Part shown: positions 1-9,967 of the stretch, piece by piece
Layout: every line of letters starts with the position of its first letter
Numbering within the stretch: position 1 is the stretch's first letter
Assembly: GCA_016190895.1 (NCBI GenBank)
Contig: JACPPR010000002.1
Location: 1 to 35,705, forward strand
From: Chloroflexota bacterium
Lineage (GTDB): Bacteria; Chloroflexota; Dehalococcoidia; Dehalococcoidales; UBA2162
Reading direction: 5' to 3'
DNA length: 35,705 nt
Made by a program: the position numbers and the translations under genes
Notes under the pieces: model-generated
The model's database searches: none
What the model was told of the DNA's origin: nothing
Seen by the model: only the letters and a program-made list of their open reading frames with translations

Positions 1-201
1 GCGCAGAAGGTCGACATAAACCGGGCCGAGGCGTGGTTACTCGAGGCTTTACCCGGCATCGGCGAGACCCTGGCCAAACGTATTGTCGACTTTCGCCGGA
101 AGAATGGGCCGTTCCGCAGCACTGAGGAACTGCTCAAGGTGCCCGGCATTGGCACGAGCGCCTATGAGCGAATTAGGGGTCTGATTACCGTTGGCGAATA
201 A
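1..201 (+). CDS. comEA: ComEA-type helix-hairpin-helix protein (5' truncated by window)
   Basis: Frame 1 translates AQKVDINRAEAWLLEALPGIGETLAKRIVDFRRKNGPFRSTEELLKVPGIGTSAYERIRGLITVGE*, two HhH motifs; directly upstream of comEC. Confidence 0.85.
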   Translation, partial: AQKVDINRAEAWLLEALPGIGETLAKRIVDFRRKNGPFRSTEELLKVPGIGTSAYERIRGLITVGE

Positions 202-499
202 TGACTTTAGTACTTAGTTGCATAATTGAATATACGTATTTCCTCTTCCCTTGAGGGAGAGGATTAAGGTGAGGGGCAATCTCAAAATCACCCTCATCCC
301 TCACGCTTCGCTCAGGGCAGGCTCTAACCTTCTCCCCTCAATGGAGAAGGGATTGCTATGGTACAGGCATTTCCGAACTAATTACTAGTAACATAGCCAT
401 ACCGACGAAGTCGGTATCCAGAGGTACCGTACACTGGATTCCGGCTTTCGCCGGAATGGTCGAGAGGTCATTTCGCAGCAATAGCAAGGACGTGAAGTC

Positions 500-2614
500 G
501 TGTTACTCATCTATCTGAGTGTTGCCTGGGTAGCCGGCATCTGGCTAGGCTCAGAACTATTCGAGCCGGGATTTAGACTGCCCTGGCCTTATCTTCTGGC
601 TGGGCTTATCCCTCTGCTGCTGCTTTTCTTTGCCCGCCAGTACAGGAAACCAATCATTCTCGCCAGCCTGTGCCTTTTAGCTCTTTTGGGTGGCGCAATC
701 TATTATCAATCCAGACTGCCTCTCGCCAGCGAAGGCAGTCTCCCTCCGGAATGGGTCTCACACCTGAGAACGAATCTGGCGCAGGTAATTGTGGAGGTCT
801 TGCCCGAGCCGCAGGCATCGCTGGCTCAAGGCATTGTTTTGGGAATTCGAAGTAATATCCCGAAGTCACTCCTGGCTGATTTCAATCACACCGGTACCAC
901 CCACCTCTTGGCCATCTCGGGCCAGAACCTCAGCATTATAGCGGGCATACTGGTCGGCTTCGGCATCTGGTTGTTCGGCCGCAGGCACTATCTCTACATC
1001 TGGCTGGCGCTGGGGATAATCTGGCTTTACGCCCTGCTGACGGGAATGAACCCGCCGGTAGTCCGTGCGACGATTATGGCGAGCGTTTTTCTGGCTGCCG
1101 ACCTCATGGGGCGGCAACACAGCGCAGCAACGGCACTCTTTTTCACCGCCGCGGTGATGGTGGGCGTCAGCCCCGGGGTGCTCGGAGAGGCCTCGTTCCA
1201 GTTGAGCTTCATGGCTATGGCCGGTCTCATCTTCATCTTCCCGCTTCTCCAGTCTCTGGGACACAAGGCAGTTAAGAATAGATTGGGTGAAGATGGCAGG
1301 CTTGTCTCCGCAGTTAATCTTATTGTCGATAGTTTCAGTGTCAGCCTGGGCACAATCATCGCCGTCTGGCCATTGATTGCCCATTACTTCGGCATTATCT
1401 CCTGGATTGGCCCGGTCGCCACCTTCTTCGCTTTGCCGGCTCTGCCAGCGATTATTGTCACAGGTGTGCTGACAGGCTTCATCGGGCTTATTGCCCTGCC
1501 CGTTGCCCTGGTCGTCGCCTGGCTAACCTGGCTCTTTCTGTCGTATATGCTGCTGGTTGTCAGGGTATTCAGCAGCGTGCCCTTCAGCGAAGGCGTCCGG
1601 ATTGACCCGGCTCTGATTTGGGTTTACTATTCAGTCCTGGCGCTGGTTGTCTGGCTCGGCAACGACAGGGATATGATGACTAAGATATGGGAATGGCTAA
1701 AATCGGGAGCGGAGAAATCTGGCGGTCTATTTTCTAAGTTACCCGTGAAATGGGCAGTCCCTTCGTTATCAGTCGTAGCCATTCTGGTATGGGCTGCCGT
1801 CTTTACTCTGCCTGATGGTAATCTCCACGCCAGCTTTCTCGATGTCGGTCAGGGGGATGCTACCCTGTTTCAAAAAGGCGGCCAGCAGGTTCTCATCGAC
1901 GGCGGCCCCAGCGAGCAGGCGATTGTGCTGGCGCTGGGCAAGGAGATGCCTTTCTGGGACCGGACTATCGACCTCGTGATATTGACTCACCCTGACGCCG
2001 ACCATTATGACGGGTTGGTGGAGGTGCTGAAAAGATATAAGGTGAAGCGCGTGCTTTACGCCAAACCGGACGAGCAGTCATCTGTGTATCGTGACTGGTT
2101 CAAGTCAATCAGTGAATTGCTCACGCTGGTCGAGGAAAAGAATATCGAGTTCACGCTAGCGCAAGCCGGGCAGCAGATTACTTTCGGGTCGGCCAGCATC
2201 GAAGTGCTCAACCCACCGGGCATTTTTTCCGGCAAAGCCGATTCTGATATAGACAATAACGGCGTGGTGGTGCGCGTGGAGGCGGGAGCGGTCAGCTTCT
2301 TGATTCCCGGCGATGTGCAGTGGCAGGCAGAGTCCGAGATGATTATCCGGCGGGCGAACCTGGCCAGCACTGTGCTGAAGGCGGGGCATCACGGCTCACG
2401 GACATCCACCAGCCAGGGATTTCTGGGAGCGGTCGACCCGAGCGTGGCCATCATCTCAGCCGGTAAAAATAACCCCTACGGCCACCCCCACAAAGAGGTG
2501 ATGGACAGGCTGAAAGAGAAAGTAGGCGAGAAAAACATTTACCGCACCGATGAGAATGGTAGAATAGAACTGATTACCAATGGGAAGAGGCTGTGGGTGA
2601 AGGTGGAGAGGTAA
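500..2614 (+). CDS. comEC: ComEC/Rec2-family DNA internalization protein (competence domain + metallo-beta-lactamase domain)
   Basis: 704 aa; polytopic N-terminus with GTTHLLAISGQNLSI, C-terminal MBL fold LDVGQGDATLFQKGGQQVLIDGG, THPDADHYDG, KAGHHGSRTSTS. Confidence 0.95.
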   Translation: MLLIYLSVAWVAGIWLGSELFEPGFRLPWPYLLAGLIPLLLLFFARQYRKPIILASLCLLALLGGAIYYQSRLPLASEGSLPPEWVSHLRTNLAQVIVEVLPEPQASLAQGIVLGIRSNIPKSLLADFNHTGTTHLLAISGQNLSIIAGILVGFGIWLFGRRHYLYIWLALGIIWLYALLTGMNPPVVRATIMASVFLAADLMGRQHSAATALFFTAAVMVGVSPGVLGEASFQLSFMAMAGLIFIFPLLQSLGHKAVKNRLGEDGRLVSAVNLIVDSFSVSLGTIIAVWPLIAHYFGIISWIGPVATFFALPALPAIIVTGVLTGFIGLIALPVALVVAWLTWLFLSYMLLVVRVFSSVPFSEGVRIDPALIWVYYSVLALVVWLGNDRDMMTKIWEWLKSGAEKSGGLFSKLPVKWAVPSLSVVAILVWAAVFTLPDGNLHASFLDVGQGDATLFQKGGQQVLIDGGPSEQAIVLALGKEMPFWDRTIDLVILTHPDADHYDGLVEVLKRYKVKRVLYAKPDEQSSVYRDWFKSISELLTLVEEKNIEFTLAQAGQQITFGSASIEVLNPPGIFSGKADSDIDNNGVVVRVEAGAVSFLIPGDVQWQAESEMIIRRANLASTVLKAGHHGSRTSTSQGFLGAVDPSVAIISAGKNNPYGHPHKEVMDRLKEKVGEKNIYRTDENGRIELITNGKRLWVKVER

Positions 2615-2619
2615 ACCAT

Positions 2620-3843
2620 ATGTCCAACCGCACAATCATGCACGTCGACCTGGATGCCTTCTTCGTCTCCGTGGAGCAGGCGCTGAACCCGGAGCTGCGG
2701 GGCAAGCCGGTCGTGGTCGGAGGCAGTCCGGAAGGGCGGGGAGTGGTGGCCGCCGCTTCTTATGAGGCGCGGAAGTTCGGTCTGCACTCGGCGATGCCTC
2801 TGAAGACGGCCGTCCGTCTCTGCCCGCAGGCTATTTTCCTGCCGGGCAACTTCCACAGGTACCGTGACGCCTCGCACAAATTTATGGCCATCCTGGCTGA
2901 TTTCACCCCCTTTATCGAGCCGATGGGACTCGATGAAGCCTACTTGGATGTCACCGGCTTCGAATCGCTACACGGCTCCATCCGGCAGATGGCGCTGGAG
3001 ATAAAGAGGCGCATCAAAGACGAACTTGGTCTGCCCGCCTCGGTGGGTATCGCCAGTAACAAAGTCGTGGCCAAGGTCGCCTGCGAGCAGTCCAAGCCGG
3101 ACGGCTTAATCGAAGTGCCCAAAGGTGGGGAGCGCGACTTTCTGGCGCCCTTGCCGGTCGGCGAGCTACCTGGAGTCGGCGAAAAGGCAGAACAGATTTT
3201 AGCCCGGTCAGGTATCAAGACCATTGCCCAGCTAGCCAATACGCCGTCCGCGGCACTGAAAAGCCGTTTCGGCGTGTTTGGTGAGGACCTGCAGCGCCGG
3301 GCCAGGGGCATCGGCAGTGACAAAGTGGAGCCTCCGGCGGCGGCCAAATCTATCAGCCGGGAGACCACCTTCGGCAGAGATACCCGAAGCCGCCCCTTTT
3401 TGAAGGCAACTCTGCGCTATCTGGCGGAGAAGGTCGGGGCGGATTTGCGCCGCCAGGAGAAACAGGCGAGGTGCGTCACCGTCAAGTTGAGATATGCTGA
3501 TTTTACCACCATTACCCGCAGCCATACCCTGAAGCTAGTCACCGATAATGACGACATAATCTTCGCTACCGGAGCCAGACTGATGGAGAAGGCTCTCTCC
3601 CTGGAGAAGCAACCGGTGCGCCTGATTGGCATCGGGGTGTCCAATCTGGTCGAGCCGGGCGGGCAGTTGAGTTTTCTCGATTCACCGGTGCAAAGGCTGG
3701 CTCAGTTAGACAGAACCATCGACCGAATCCGGGACAAATATGGCTTTACCGCCATCCAGACCGGCCAGACCCTGCTCCTGAAAGACGTCTTCCCCGAGGA
3801 TGAAAAGGACTACTCCCTGCATACACCGAGCCTTTCGAGGTAA
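2620..3843 (+). CDS. dinB: DNA polymerase IV (Y family)
   Basis: MSNRTIMHVDLDAFFVSVEQALNPELRGKPVVVGG...; ATG at 2620 preferred over the GTG at 2593 that overlaps comEC. Confidence 0.95.
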   Translation: MSNRTIMHVDLDAFFVSVEQALNPELRGKPVVVGGSPEGRGVVAAASYEARKFGLHSAMPLKTAVRLCPQAIFLPGNFHRYRDASHKFMAILADFTPFIEPMGLDEAYLDVTGFESLHGSIRQMALEIKRRIKDELGLPASVGIASNKVVAKVACEQSKPDGLIEVPKGGERDFLAPLPVGELPGVGEKAEQILARSGIKTIAQLANTPSAALKSRFGVFGEDLQRRARGIGSDKVEPPAAAKSISRETTFGRDTRSRPFLKATLRYLAEKVGADLRRQEKQARCVTVKLRYADFTTITRSHTLKLVTDNDDIIFATGARLMEKALSLEKQPVRLIGIGVSNLVEPGGQLSFLDSPVQRLAQLDRTIDRIRDKYGFTAIQTGQTLLLKDVFPEDEKDYSLHTPSLSR

Positions 3844-4162
3844 GAGAACAGAAGTTGTTTAACAACGTTACCTCCATACTGGCGAAAGTCGGTATCCAGA
3901 GTATCTACCCATCCCTCCCACTGGATCCCGTGTCAAGCACGGAATGACAAAGTTCGTTATTAGACAGTCTCATCTTTGTCATTTGACTATTTGGACATTT
4001 GGATTTGTTTCGGATTTAGTATTTAGGGTTTAGTATTTCGCGTTTCGCACGACATCTACTTGTCTTCTATCAGGCTTATTGATTATAATGAGCGTCATTA
4101 GAGCTTGTCTTGAGCTAGCCGAAGGGTTTATCCTGAGCTACGCCGAAGGGAGGATAGTGCCT

Positions 4163-5065
4163 ATGGAGCCGACTTACGCTTTTTTTAAGAACGAGTTTGT
4201 CCCCTTATCTGAAGCCAAACTGGGAGCGATGACTAACTTTATCCATTATGGCACCGGCGTCTTCGAGGGCATCCGAGGCAACTGGAATGACAAAAAGAAG
4301 AAATTGTATCTATTTTGCCTGAAAGAGCACTATGAAAGATTGCACCGGGGCTGCCAGATACTGAAAATCGACCTGCCCTACAGCGTCGAGAAGCTCTGCG
4401 ACATAACAGTGGAACTGGTGAAGAAGTGCGCTTTCGAGGAGGATATTTATGTTCGGCCAGTGGCTTACAAAAGCTCCGAATCGCTGGGTGTCCGCCTGCA
4501 CGACCTGGAGTGTGATTTTATGGCCTTTGCCTTCCCCTGGGGACCTTACCTGGATATCGACCGGGCAAAATGCTGCGTCTCTTCCTGGCGCTTCCCCAAA
4601 GAGGTGCCCCGGGCCAAACTCACAGGACTGTATGTCACCAACGCTCTGGCCAAGACCGAGGCTATCGAAAAAGGCTATCATGAGGCGATTATGCTTACCG
4701 CCGATGGCTATGTCGCCGAGGGCAGTGGGGAGAACATTTTCCTGGTCATCGACGGTCAGTTGGTCACCCCCGCTAGCTATGACGGCATCCTGATGGGCAT
4801 TACCCGCCAGAAGGTAATTCAACTCGCCGAAGAGGAACTGGGCATCAAGACGGTGGAACGGCACGTCGACCGCATCGAGCTTTATAGCGCAAAAGAAATT
4901 TTCCTTACTGGCACGGCCGCCCACATTACGCCGGTGGCTGAAATCGACGGGCGCAAGATAGCCGATGGTGAAATCGGCAAGATAACAGCCAAACTCCAAA
5001 CACTATATTCCGAGGCGATACGTGGCAACTCTCCGAAACATATGGGCTGGTGCACGGCGGTATAA
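4163..5065 (+). CDS. ilvE: Branched-chain amino acid aminotransferase (class IV PLP)
   Basis: MEPTYAFFKNEFVPLSEAKLGAMTNFIHYGTGVFEGIRG...; the track start at 4079 runs through a dispersed repeat, so ATG 4163 is preferred. Confidence 0.93.
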   Translation: MEPTYAFFKNEFVPLSEAKLGAMTNFIHYGTGVFEGIRGNWNDKKKKLYLFCLKEHYERLHRGCQILKIDLPYSVEKLCDITVELVKKCAFEEDIYVRPVAYKSSESLGVRLHDLECDFMAFAFPWGPYLDIDRAKCCVSSWRFPKEVPRAKLTGLYVTNALAKTEAIEKGYHEAIMLTADGYVAEGSGENIFLVIDGQLVTPASYDGILMGITRQKVIQLAEEELGIKTVERHVDRIELYSAKEIFLTGTAAHITPVAEIDGRKIADGEIGKITAKLQTLYSEAIRGNSPKHMGWCTAV

Positions 5066-5206
5066 GCGGAAAGTCAAGTATTGGCAGGTTGACGAAAGGG
5101 GGCAATGCGTTTCTCTCCCTTTCATAAAGGGAGATTAAGAGGGATTTACGTTCAAAAATCCCCCTGAATCCCCCTTTTTCAAAGGGGGAGCAACTGCCCT
5201 ATAGAG

Positions 5207-5890
5207 GTGCCGATGGAAATTAGCGGAATTACGGCCGGAGTCAGCGCCATCGCCATTGCCTATCTGCTCGGCTCTATTCCGGGCGCTTATCTTATTACCC
5301 GTTTGTTGACCGGAAAAGACATCCGCAAGCTGGGCGGCAATGCCGGCGCCAGAAACGTGTACCGTCAGGTCGGCTTAAAGGCAGCTATCCTGACGGCGAT
5401 TATCGATGTGGGCAAGGGCGCTGCGGCGATGGCAATGGCCGATTTGGCTTTGAAAGCCCCCCAGCCCTTCCTGGCATTGGCCGGACTGGCCGCCGTAGCC
5501 GGACATATGTGGTCTATCTACATGAAATTCACCGGAGGCAACGGCCTCTCGGCCGCCATCGGCGTCCTGTCTCTGACATTGACCCGGGAGCTTGTCGTCG
5601 TCCTGGGCATGATGCTCATTCTGACCGTCGTTACCCGCAACCCCATATTGTCATTGAGTATCGGACTTCTCTCCCTGCCGCTAACCGGCTGGTTCTTTGA
5701 AAGACAATGGCTGGCCGTCATCTTTTCAGTATTGTTGATTGTGATGATGGCGGTTCACTTCTTTCCCACGGCGAGAGAGGCTGTGACCAGGGCTGGCAGC
5801 AAACGCAAGCTCATTTCCGAGTTGCTGCGGCTGGACGAAGATGAGAAGAAACAAAGACGAGCCAGGAAAGGCAAGCTGCCAGCCAACTAA
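5207..5890 (+). CDS. plsY: PlsY-family glycerol-3-phosphate acyltransferase
   Basis: AYLLGSIPGAYLITRLLTGKDIRKLGGNAGARNVYRQVG, KFTGGNGLSAAIG motifs. Confidence 0.85.
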   Translation: MPMEISGITAGVSAIAIAYLLGSIPGAYLITRLLTGKDIRKLGGNAGARNVYRQVGLKAAILTAIIDVGKGAAAMAMADLALKAPQPFLALAGLAAVAGHMWSIYMKFTGGNGLSAAIGVLSLTLTRELVVVLGMMLILTVVTRNPILSLSIGLLSLPLTGWFFERQWLAVIFSVLLIVMMAVHFFPTAREAVTRAGSKRKLISELLRLDEDEKKQRRARKGKLPAN

Positions 5891-6029
5891 CGCTAATAAT
5901 CAGTTTCTCTCTCCCCTTGCGGGAGAGATGTAAGTGAGGGGTAATTAAATCTTACGTCACCCTCACCTTAATCCTATCCCCTCAAGGGAGAAGAGATTGG
6001 AGAGTGGCGCGAATTTCTGCAACTTATTA

Positions 6030-6668
6030 CTAGGCTAACTGCCTGATAACGCCGATGACCCTGCCTTGAATCTCGATATTGTCCGGCTCGGCGTATATCG
6101 GTTTCATCTGGCTGTTGGCCGGCTGGAGACGGATGCGCTTCCGGTCGCGGTAGACCTTTTTCAAGGTGACTTCTTTTTCAGCCTTGAGCCAGACGGCGGC
6201 CATTTCGCCGTTTTCCACCGTATTGACATTCTGCATCAGGACGATATCGCCATCGTTAATCAGAGCGTCTATCATCGAGGTGCCCTTTACTTTCAGCGCA
6301 TAAACGGCTTCCCGACCCCGGGTTAAGTCCTCACTCACCTCCAGCATCTCCGAAGAAACCGTGACATCCCAGGCATCGGGTGCCGGCACCGGTATCGGCT
6401 CACCGGCGGCTATCTGGCCGATAATAGGTATCTGCCGAATATGACTGGCAACCACCCTGGAAACCAACTCAATGCCTCTTGAAATCCCGGGGTGGCGACG
6501 GATATACCCCTCGCGTTCCAGAATATCCAGATTGTAATCGACGACTGAAGTCGAGCTTATATCGCAACCGCTGACGATGTCTCTGACGGTAGGCGGATAG
6601 CTCCTCTCCTGAGCGAAGCGGCCGAGAAAATCGATAATGCATTGTTGCCTGGCTGAGAGCGTTTTCAC
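6030..6668 (-). CDS. lexA: LexA repressor
   Basis: N-terminal wHTH LSARQQCIIDFLGRFAQERSYPPTVRDI; peptidase S24 part with AAGEPIP cleavage site and VKGTSMIDALINDGDIVL. Confidence 0.95.
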   Translation of the reverse strand: MKTLSARQQCIIDFLGRFAQERSYPPTVRDIVSGCDISSTSVVDYNLDILEREGYIRRHPGISRGIELVSRVVASHIRQIPIIGQIAAGEPIPVPAPDAWDVTVSSEMLEVSEDLTRGREAVYALKVKGTSMIDALINDGDIVLMQNVNTVENGEMAAVWLKAEKEVTLKKVYRDRKRIRLQPANSQMKPIYAEPDNIEIQGRVIGVIRQLA

Positions 6669-6693
6669 TTTATTAACAACCCCTTGTAGCAGC

Positions 6694-6705
6694 GAACAAC
6701 TGTTC
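6694..6705. promoter_or_regulatory. SOS/LexA box GAACAACTGTTC (Gram-positive-type GAAC-N4-GTTC) upstream of lexA
   Basis: Perfect GAAC-N4-GTTC, 26 bp upstream of the lexA start codon. Confidence 0.8.
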
Positions 6706-6738
6706 TATAGAAGAAACTCTATAACGAAATAGAGATAT

Positions 6739-6744
6739 TGTCAA
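6739..6744 (-). promoter_or_regulatory. Candidate -35 element (TTGACA) of lexA
   Basis: Minus strand reads TTGACAATATCTCTATTTCGTTATAGAG upstream of the SOS box; the -10 assignment is ambiguous. Confidence 0.5.
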
Positions 6745-6753
6745 GTCCCCTAC

Positions 6754-6790
6754 AAAACAATTCCCCTCCTAATTAGAGGGGAATTGTTTT
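6754..6790. terminator. Intrinsic terminator downstream of rpsT
   Basis: Perfect 15-bp stem AAAACAATTCCCCTC / GAGGGGAATTGTTTT with a 7-nt loop. Confidence 0.85.
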
Positions 6791-6814
6791 TCGGCTTGTT
6801 GGAATCGGTTGGCC

Positions 6815-7093
6815 TTAAGCTGTCGGCGGTTTCTTGGCTGCGTTCAGCTTCTTCATCAGACGCGACTTGCGCCGGGCAGCGTTATTAGGATGGATAATCC
6901 CCTTCTCAGCCGCCCTGTCGAGAACGCTGATAGCCGAGGTTACGGCCGTCTGACCTTTCTCAACCTCGCCTGAGAAAAGCAGATTTTCCGCTTTGGTTAC
7001 AGCGCTCTTTGACTTACTGCTGTAAGACTTGTTCGCCCTCTGCCTCTTGACGGAGACTCGCATCTGTTTGATGGCTGATTTAGTAATTGGCAA
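6815..7093 (-). CDS. rpsT: 30S ribosomal protein S20
   Basis: MPITKSAIKQMRVSVKRQRANKSYSSKSKSAV...IIHPNNAARRKSRLMKKLNAA. Confidence 0.95.
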   Translation of the reverse strand: MPITKSAIKQMRVSVKRQRANKSYSSKSKSAVTKAENLLFSGEVEKGQTAVTSAISVLDRAAEKGIIHPNNAARRKSRLMKKLNAAKKPPTA

Positions 7094-7219
7094 TTTTTAC
7101 CTCCTGAATTTCTCGCTTATTATACACTGTTCGGTCGGATTAATAAAGCATCCGTAGTCAATCGCAATCCGCTGATTCTCAGAACTAGTCTGCCCTGTCA
7201 TTGCGAGACCATTCCGCCA

Positions 7220-7282
7220 CAGTCGAAGGGTGGCAATCTGGGCGGGTAAGACTCCTCCACCCAGATTGCCACCCTTCGACTG
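7220..7282. repeat. Long perfect hairpin in a dispersed GTCATTGCGAG-family repeat, downstream of relA
   Basis: CAGTCGAAGGGTGGCAATCTGGG (7220-7242) / CCCAGATTGCCACCCTTCGACTG (7260-7282), 23-bp perfect inverted repeat. Confidence 0.85.
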
Positions 7283-7335
7283 CGCTCAGGGTGAAGTTCT
7301 GGATTCAGACACACGAATTAAGTATGAGTCAGTAG

Positions 7336-9600
7336 TTAGCGGGACACAACTCTCGGTGTGCTATGGGTTGCCTCGGCAGTAGGGCCTGTCGCCGGCTGGG
7401 GCCTCTCCCCCGTCCTCGTGGCGCTGATGACTCCCCGTATACCCTCGATTTTGACCAGCAGTCGGCTCAGCTGGGCGAGCGTCGATGTCTCGAGCGAAAT
7501 GGATACCGACACGCTGCCGCCGTTATTATTGGTCAGGTTCACTGCGACGATATTAATTTTTTCTTCGGCAATCAAAGTGGTGATATCACGCATCAGTCCG
7601 ACCCTGTCATGAGCCTGGACTAGAATCAGAACCGGGTATAGAGCGTTGCTCTCTCCCCACTCCACAGGTATCAGTCTGTCTTTTTCGTCTTCGTTCACTA
7701 CATTGTGGCAATCCTGACGGTGGACGGTCACCCCACGGTTACGGGTGATGTAACCGATAATCTTGTCTCCTGGTACCGGGTTGCAGCAGCGGGCCAACTG
7801 GGTAAGCATGTTGCTCACCCCCCGGACCGTAACCGGGGAGATTGGTTGTTTCGGATGGGCGGTTTCGCTTATCTTGGGTTGTTGCTGCTGGCTGGCCAGT
7901 TTCAAGGCAATTTGATGGGTGCTGATGTCCCCGTCACCGATGGCGGCGTAGAAATCATCGAGGTCGTCATATTTGAAGAGGCGTGCCAGACTGTCCCGCT
8001 CCAGGAAAGAAATACCAAGTTGTCTCATCGATTTTTCCAGAAGCTCGCGGCCCCGCTCGATATTTTCGGTCCGGTGCTGTTTCTTAAACCATTGCCGTAT
8101 CCTCGTTCTGGCCTGGGAAGTCTTGACATAGCCGAGGACCGGATTCAGCCAGTCCCGGCTCGGCGCCCGCTCGCCCTTGGCGGCCATAATCTCGACGACA
8201 TCGCCATTCTTAAGCTGGTAGTTGAGCGGCACCAACCGTCCGTTAACCTTGGACCCGGCGCAACGGTGCCCGAGGTCGGTGTGCACCCGATAGGCAAAAT
8301 CGAGCGGGGTAGCGCCTTTGGGCAGGTCTTTTATCTCTCCCTTGGGGGTATAGACGAATACCTGGTCATTGAAAATATCGGTTTTGACAGATTCGAGGAA
8401 CTCCTCGGCTCCGCTCAACTCCCGGTGCCACTCGACCAGTTGACGCAACCAGCTTACCCTTTCCTCGAAGCGCATATCCTTCTTGTCACCCTCTTTATAG
8501 CGCCAGTGGGAAGCGACACCGAATTCGGCGATGCGGTGCATTTCATGGGTGCGGATTTGCACCTCCAGGGGAGTGACGCCCTGGCAGAGTACGGTGGTGT
8601 GAAGTGATTGGTAGCCATTGGGCTTGGGGTTGGCGATGTAGTCATCGAACTGGTCGGGCAAGGGGTGCCAAAGGTTATGGACGATGCCGAGTGCGGTGTA
8701 ACAATCGGATATGCTATTCACCAGCACCCGGATAGCCAGCAGGTCGTGGATATCATCGAAGTCCTTGCCCAGGGCTGCGTATTTTTCAATCTTCTGGTTG
8801 ATGCTGTAGATGTGTTTCGGCCTGCCCGAAATCTCGGCCTTCAGCCCGGCCTTCTCGAACTCCCCGCGCAAAATCTGAATGACTTCAGCAATAAACTTCT
8901 CCCGCTCGGTACGTCGGCTATCGAGCAACCTGGCAATCTGCTGATATTTGCGCGATTCGAGGTAGCGGAAGGAAAGGTCTTCCAGCTGCCATTTCAACTC
9001 CCATATTCCCAGACGGTGGGCCAGGGGAGCGTAAACTTCTATTGTCTCCTGGGCGATGCTGCGCCTTTTCTCAGGGGACAGGGCGTCCAGGGTTTGCATA
9101 TTATGCAGCCTATCGGCCAGCTTGATAAAGACGACGCGGAGGTCTTCAGCCATAGCAACCAGCATCTTCCTCAGGTTCTCCGCCTGCCTTTCCCGGGCCG
9201 TTTTACCGCCCCGCTGCGTTGTTTCTTCGGGCGTCTGCCAGGCGAGCTTGCCCAGCTTGGTGACGCCATCAACCAGCCTGGCGACCTCCGGGCCGAACCG
9301 GGCGCTGATTTCTTCAAGGGGTACCCCGCAGTCTTCGGGGACATCGTGAAGCAAAGCGGCCGCCAGCGAGCTGGTATCCATTTGAAGTCCGGCCAACGTC
9401 AGGGCAACGTTCAGAGGATGCTCCAGGTAAGGCTCGCCCGATTTGCGCAGCTGGCCCTCATGCGCCTTCATGGCATAGTTATAGGCATCCTTCACTACGG
9501 CTATCTTCTCGGGAGGAAGGTACTTCTGAGCGGTCTCAATCAGTTGCTTATAACTCATCGCCGGGCCATTTACGGAGGTATTAGTTCCAGTATAACGCAA
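7336..9600 (-). CDS. relA: Bifunctional (p)ppGpp synthetase/hydrolase RelA/SpoT (HD, SYNTH, TGS, ACT)
   Basis: HD domain LLHDVPEDCG, synthetase PKPNGYQSLHTTV, TGS VFVYTPKGEIKDLPKGATPLDFAY, C-terminal ACT; true start may be the internal MSYKQLIE (about 9558). Confidence 0.95.
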   Translation of the reverse strand: MRYTGTNTSVNGPAMSYKQLIETAQKYLPPEKIAVVKDAYNYAMKAHEGQLRKSGEPYLEHPLNVALTLAGLQMDTSSLAAALLHDVPEDCGVPLEEISARFGPEVARLVDGVTKLGKLAWQTPEETTQRGGKTARERQAENLRKMLVAMAEDLRVVFIKLADRLHNMQTLDALSPEKRRSIAQETIEVYAPLAHRLGIWELKWQLEDLSFRYLESRKYQQIARLLDSRRTEREKFIAEVIQILRGEFEKAGLKAEISGRPKHIYSINQKIEKYAALGKDFDDIHDLLAIRVLVNSISDCYTALGIVHNLWHPLPDQFDDYIANPKPNGYQSLHTTVLCQGVTPLEVQIRTHEMHRIAEFGVASHWRYKEGDKKDMRFEERVSWLRQLVEWHRELSGAEEFLESVKTDIFNDQVFVYTPKGEIKDLPKGATPLDFAYRVHTDLGHRCAGSKVNGRLVPLNYQLKNGDVVEIMAAKGERAPSRDWLNPVLGYVKTSQARTRIRQWFKKQHRTENIERGRELLEKSMRQLGISFLERDSLARLFKYDDLDDFYAAIGDGDISTHQIALKLASQQQQPKISETAHPKQPISPVTVRGVSNMLTQLARCCNPVPGDKIIGYITRNRGVTVHRQDCHNVVNEDEKDRLIPVEWGESNALYPVLILVQAHDRVGLMRDITTLIAEEKINIVAVNLTNNNGGSVSVSISLETSTLAQLSRLLVKIEGIRGVISATRTGERPQPATGPTAEATHSTPRVVSR

Positions 9601-9626
9601 GGGATTAGTCCTGTAAAACTATTTGG

Positions 9627-9685
9627 TGAAATCCCTCTCTTTCTCCCCCGTATCAAGTACGGGGCAGGCTCTTTACAAAGGGAGA
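9627..9685. repeat. Dispersed repeat copy A (contains CCCCGTATCAAGTACGGGG hairpin)
   Basis: Near-identical to 14131..14190: GAAATCCCTCT..TCTCCCCCGTATCAAGTACGGGGCAGGCTCTTTACAAA.GGGAGA. Confidence 0.85.
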
Positions 9686-9710
9686 TGCTGCTTATTTAAC
9701 CACCCCTGCT

Positions 9711-9816
9711 CTAGCAGGGTGCTGAAAAACCCCGTTTTCGCCTAAAAAGGGCTGTTAGCTAGGCACGAAATCGAGGCCATTTTTACCCATTTTGCCCTTT
9801 TTCAGCACCCTGCTAG
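9711..9816. mobile_element. MITE-like element, 106 bp, with 19-bp perfect terminal inverted repeats
   Basis: CTAGCAGGGTGCTGAAAAA (9711-9729) / TTTTTCAGCACCCTGCTAG (9798-9816), no coding capacity. Confidence 0.75.
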
Positions 9817-9967
9817 GTATCCCTTTTGGTAAAGGGGGAGTAAGGGGGATTTTGATAATACTTTAGCCTAAACATTGCCCTTTGCCCGCCAGCGAATATG
9901 GGTTATACTATAGCAGCGAAACGGCTGAGCAGGAACGATAGGCCGGAACTTGTGAGGTGATGATATA

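Noticed and set aside
7705-9699. Long plus-strand ORFs of 300 and 363 aa
   Set aside because: Antisense shadow ORFs of relA.
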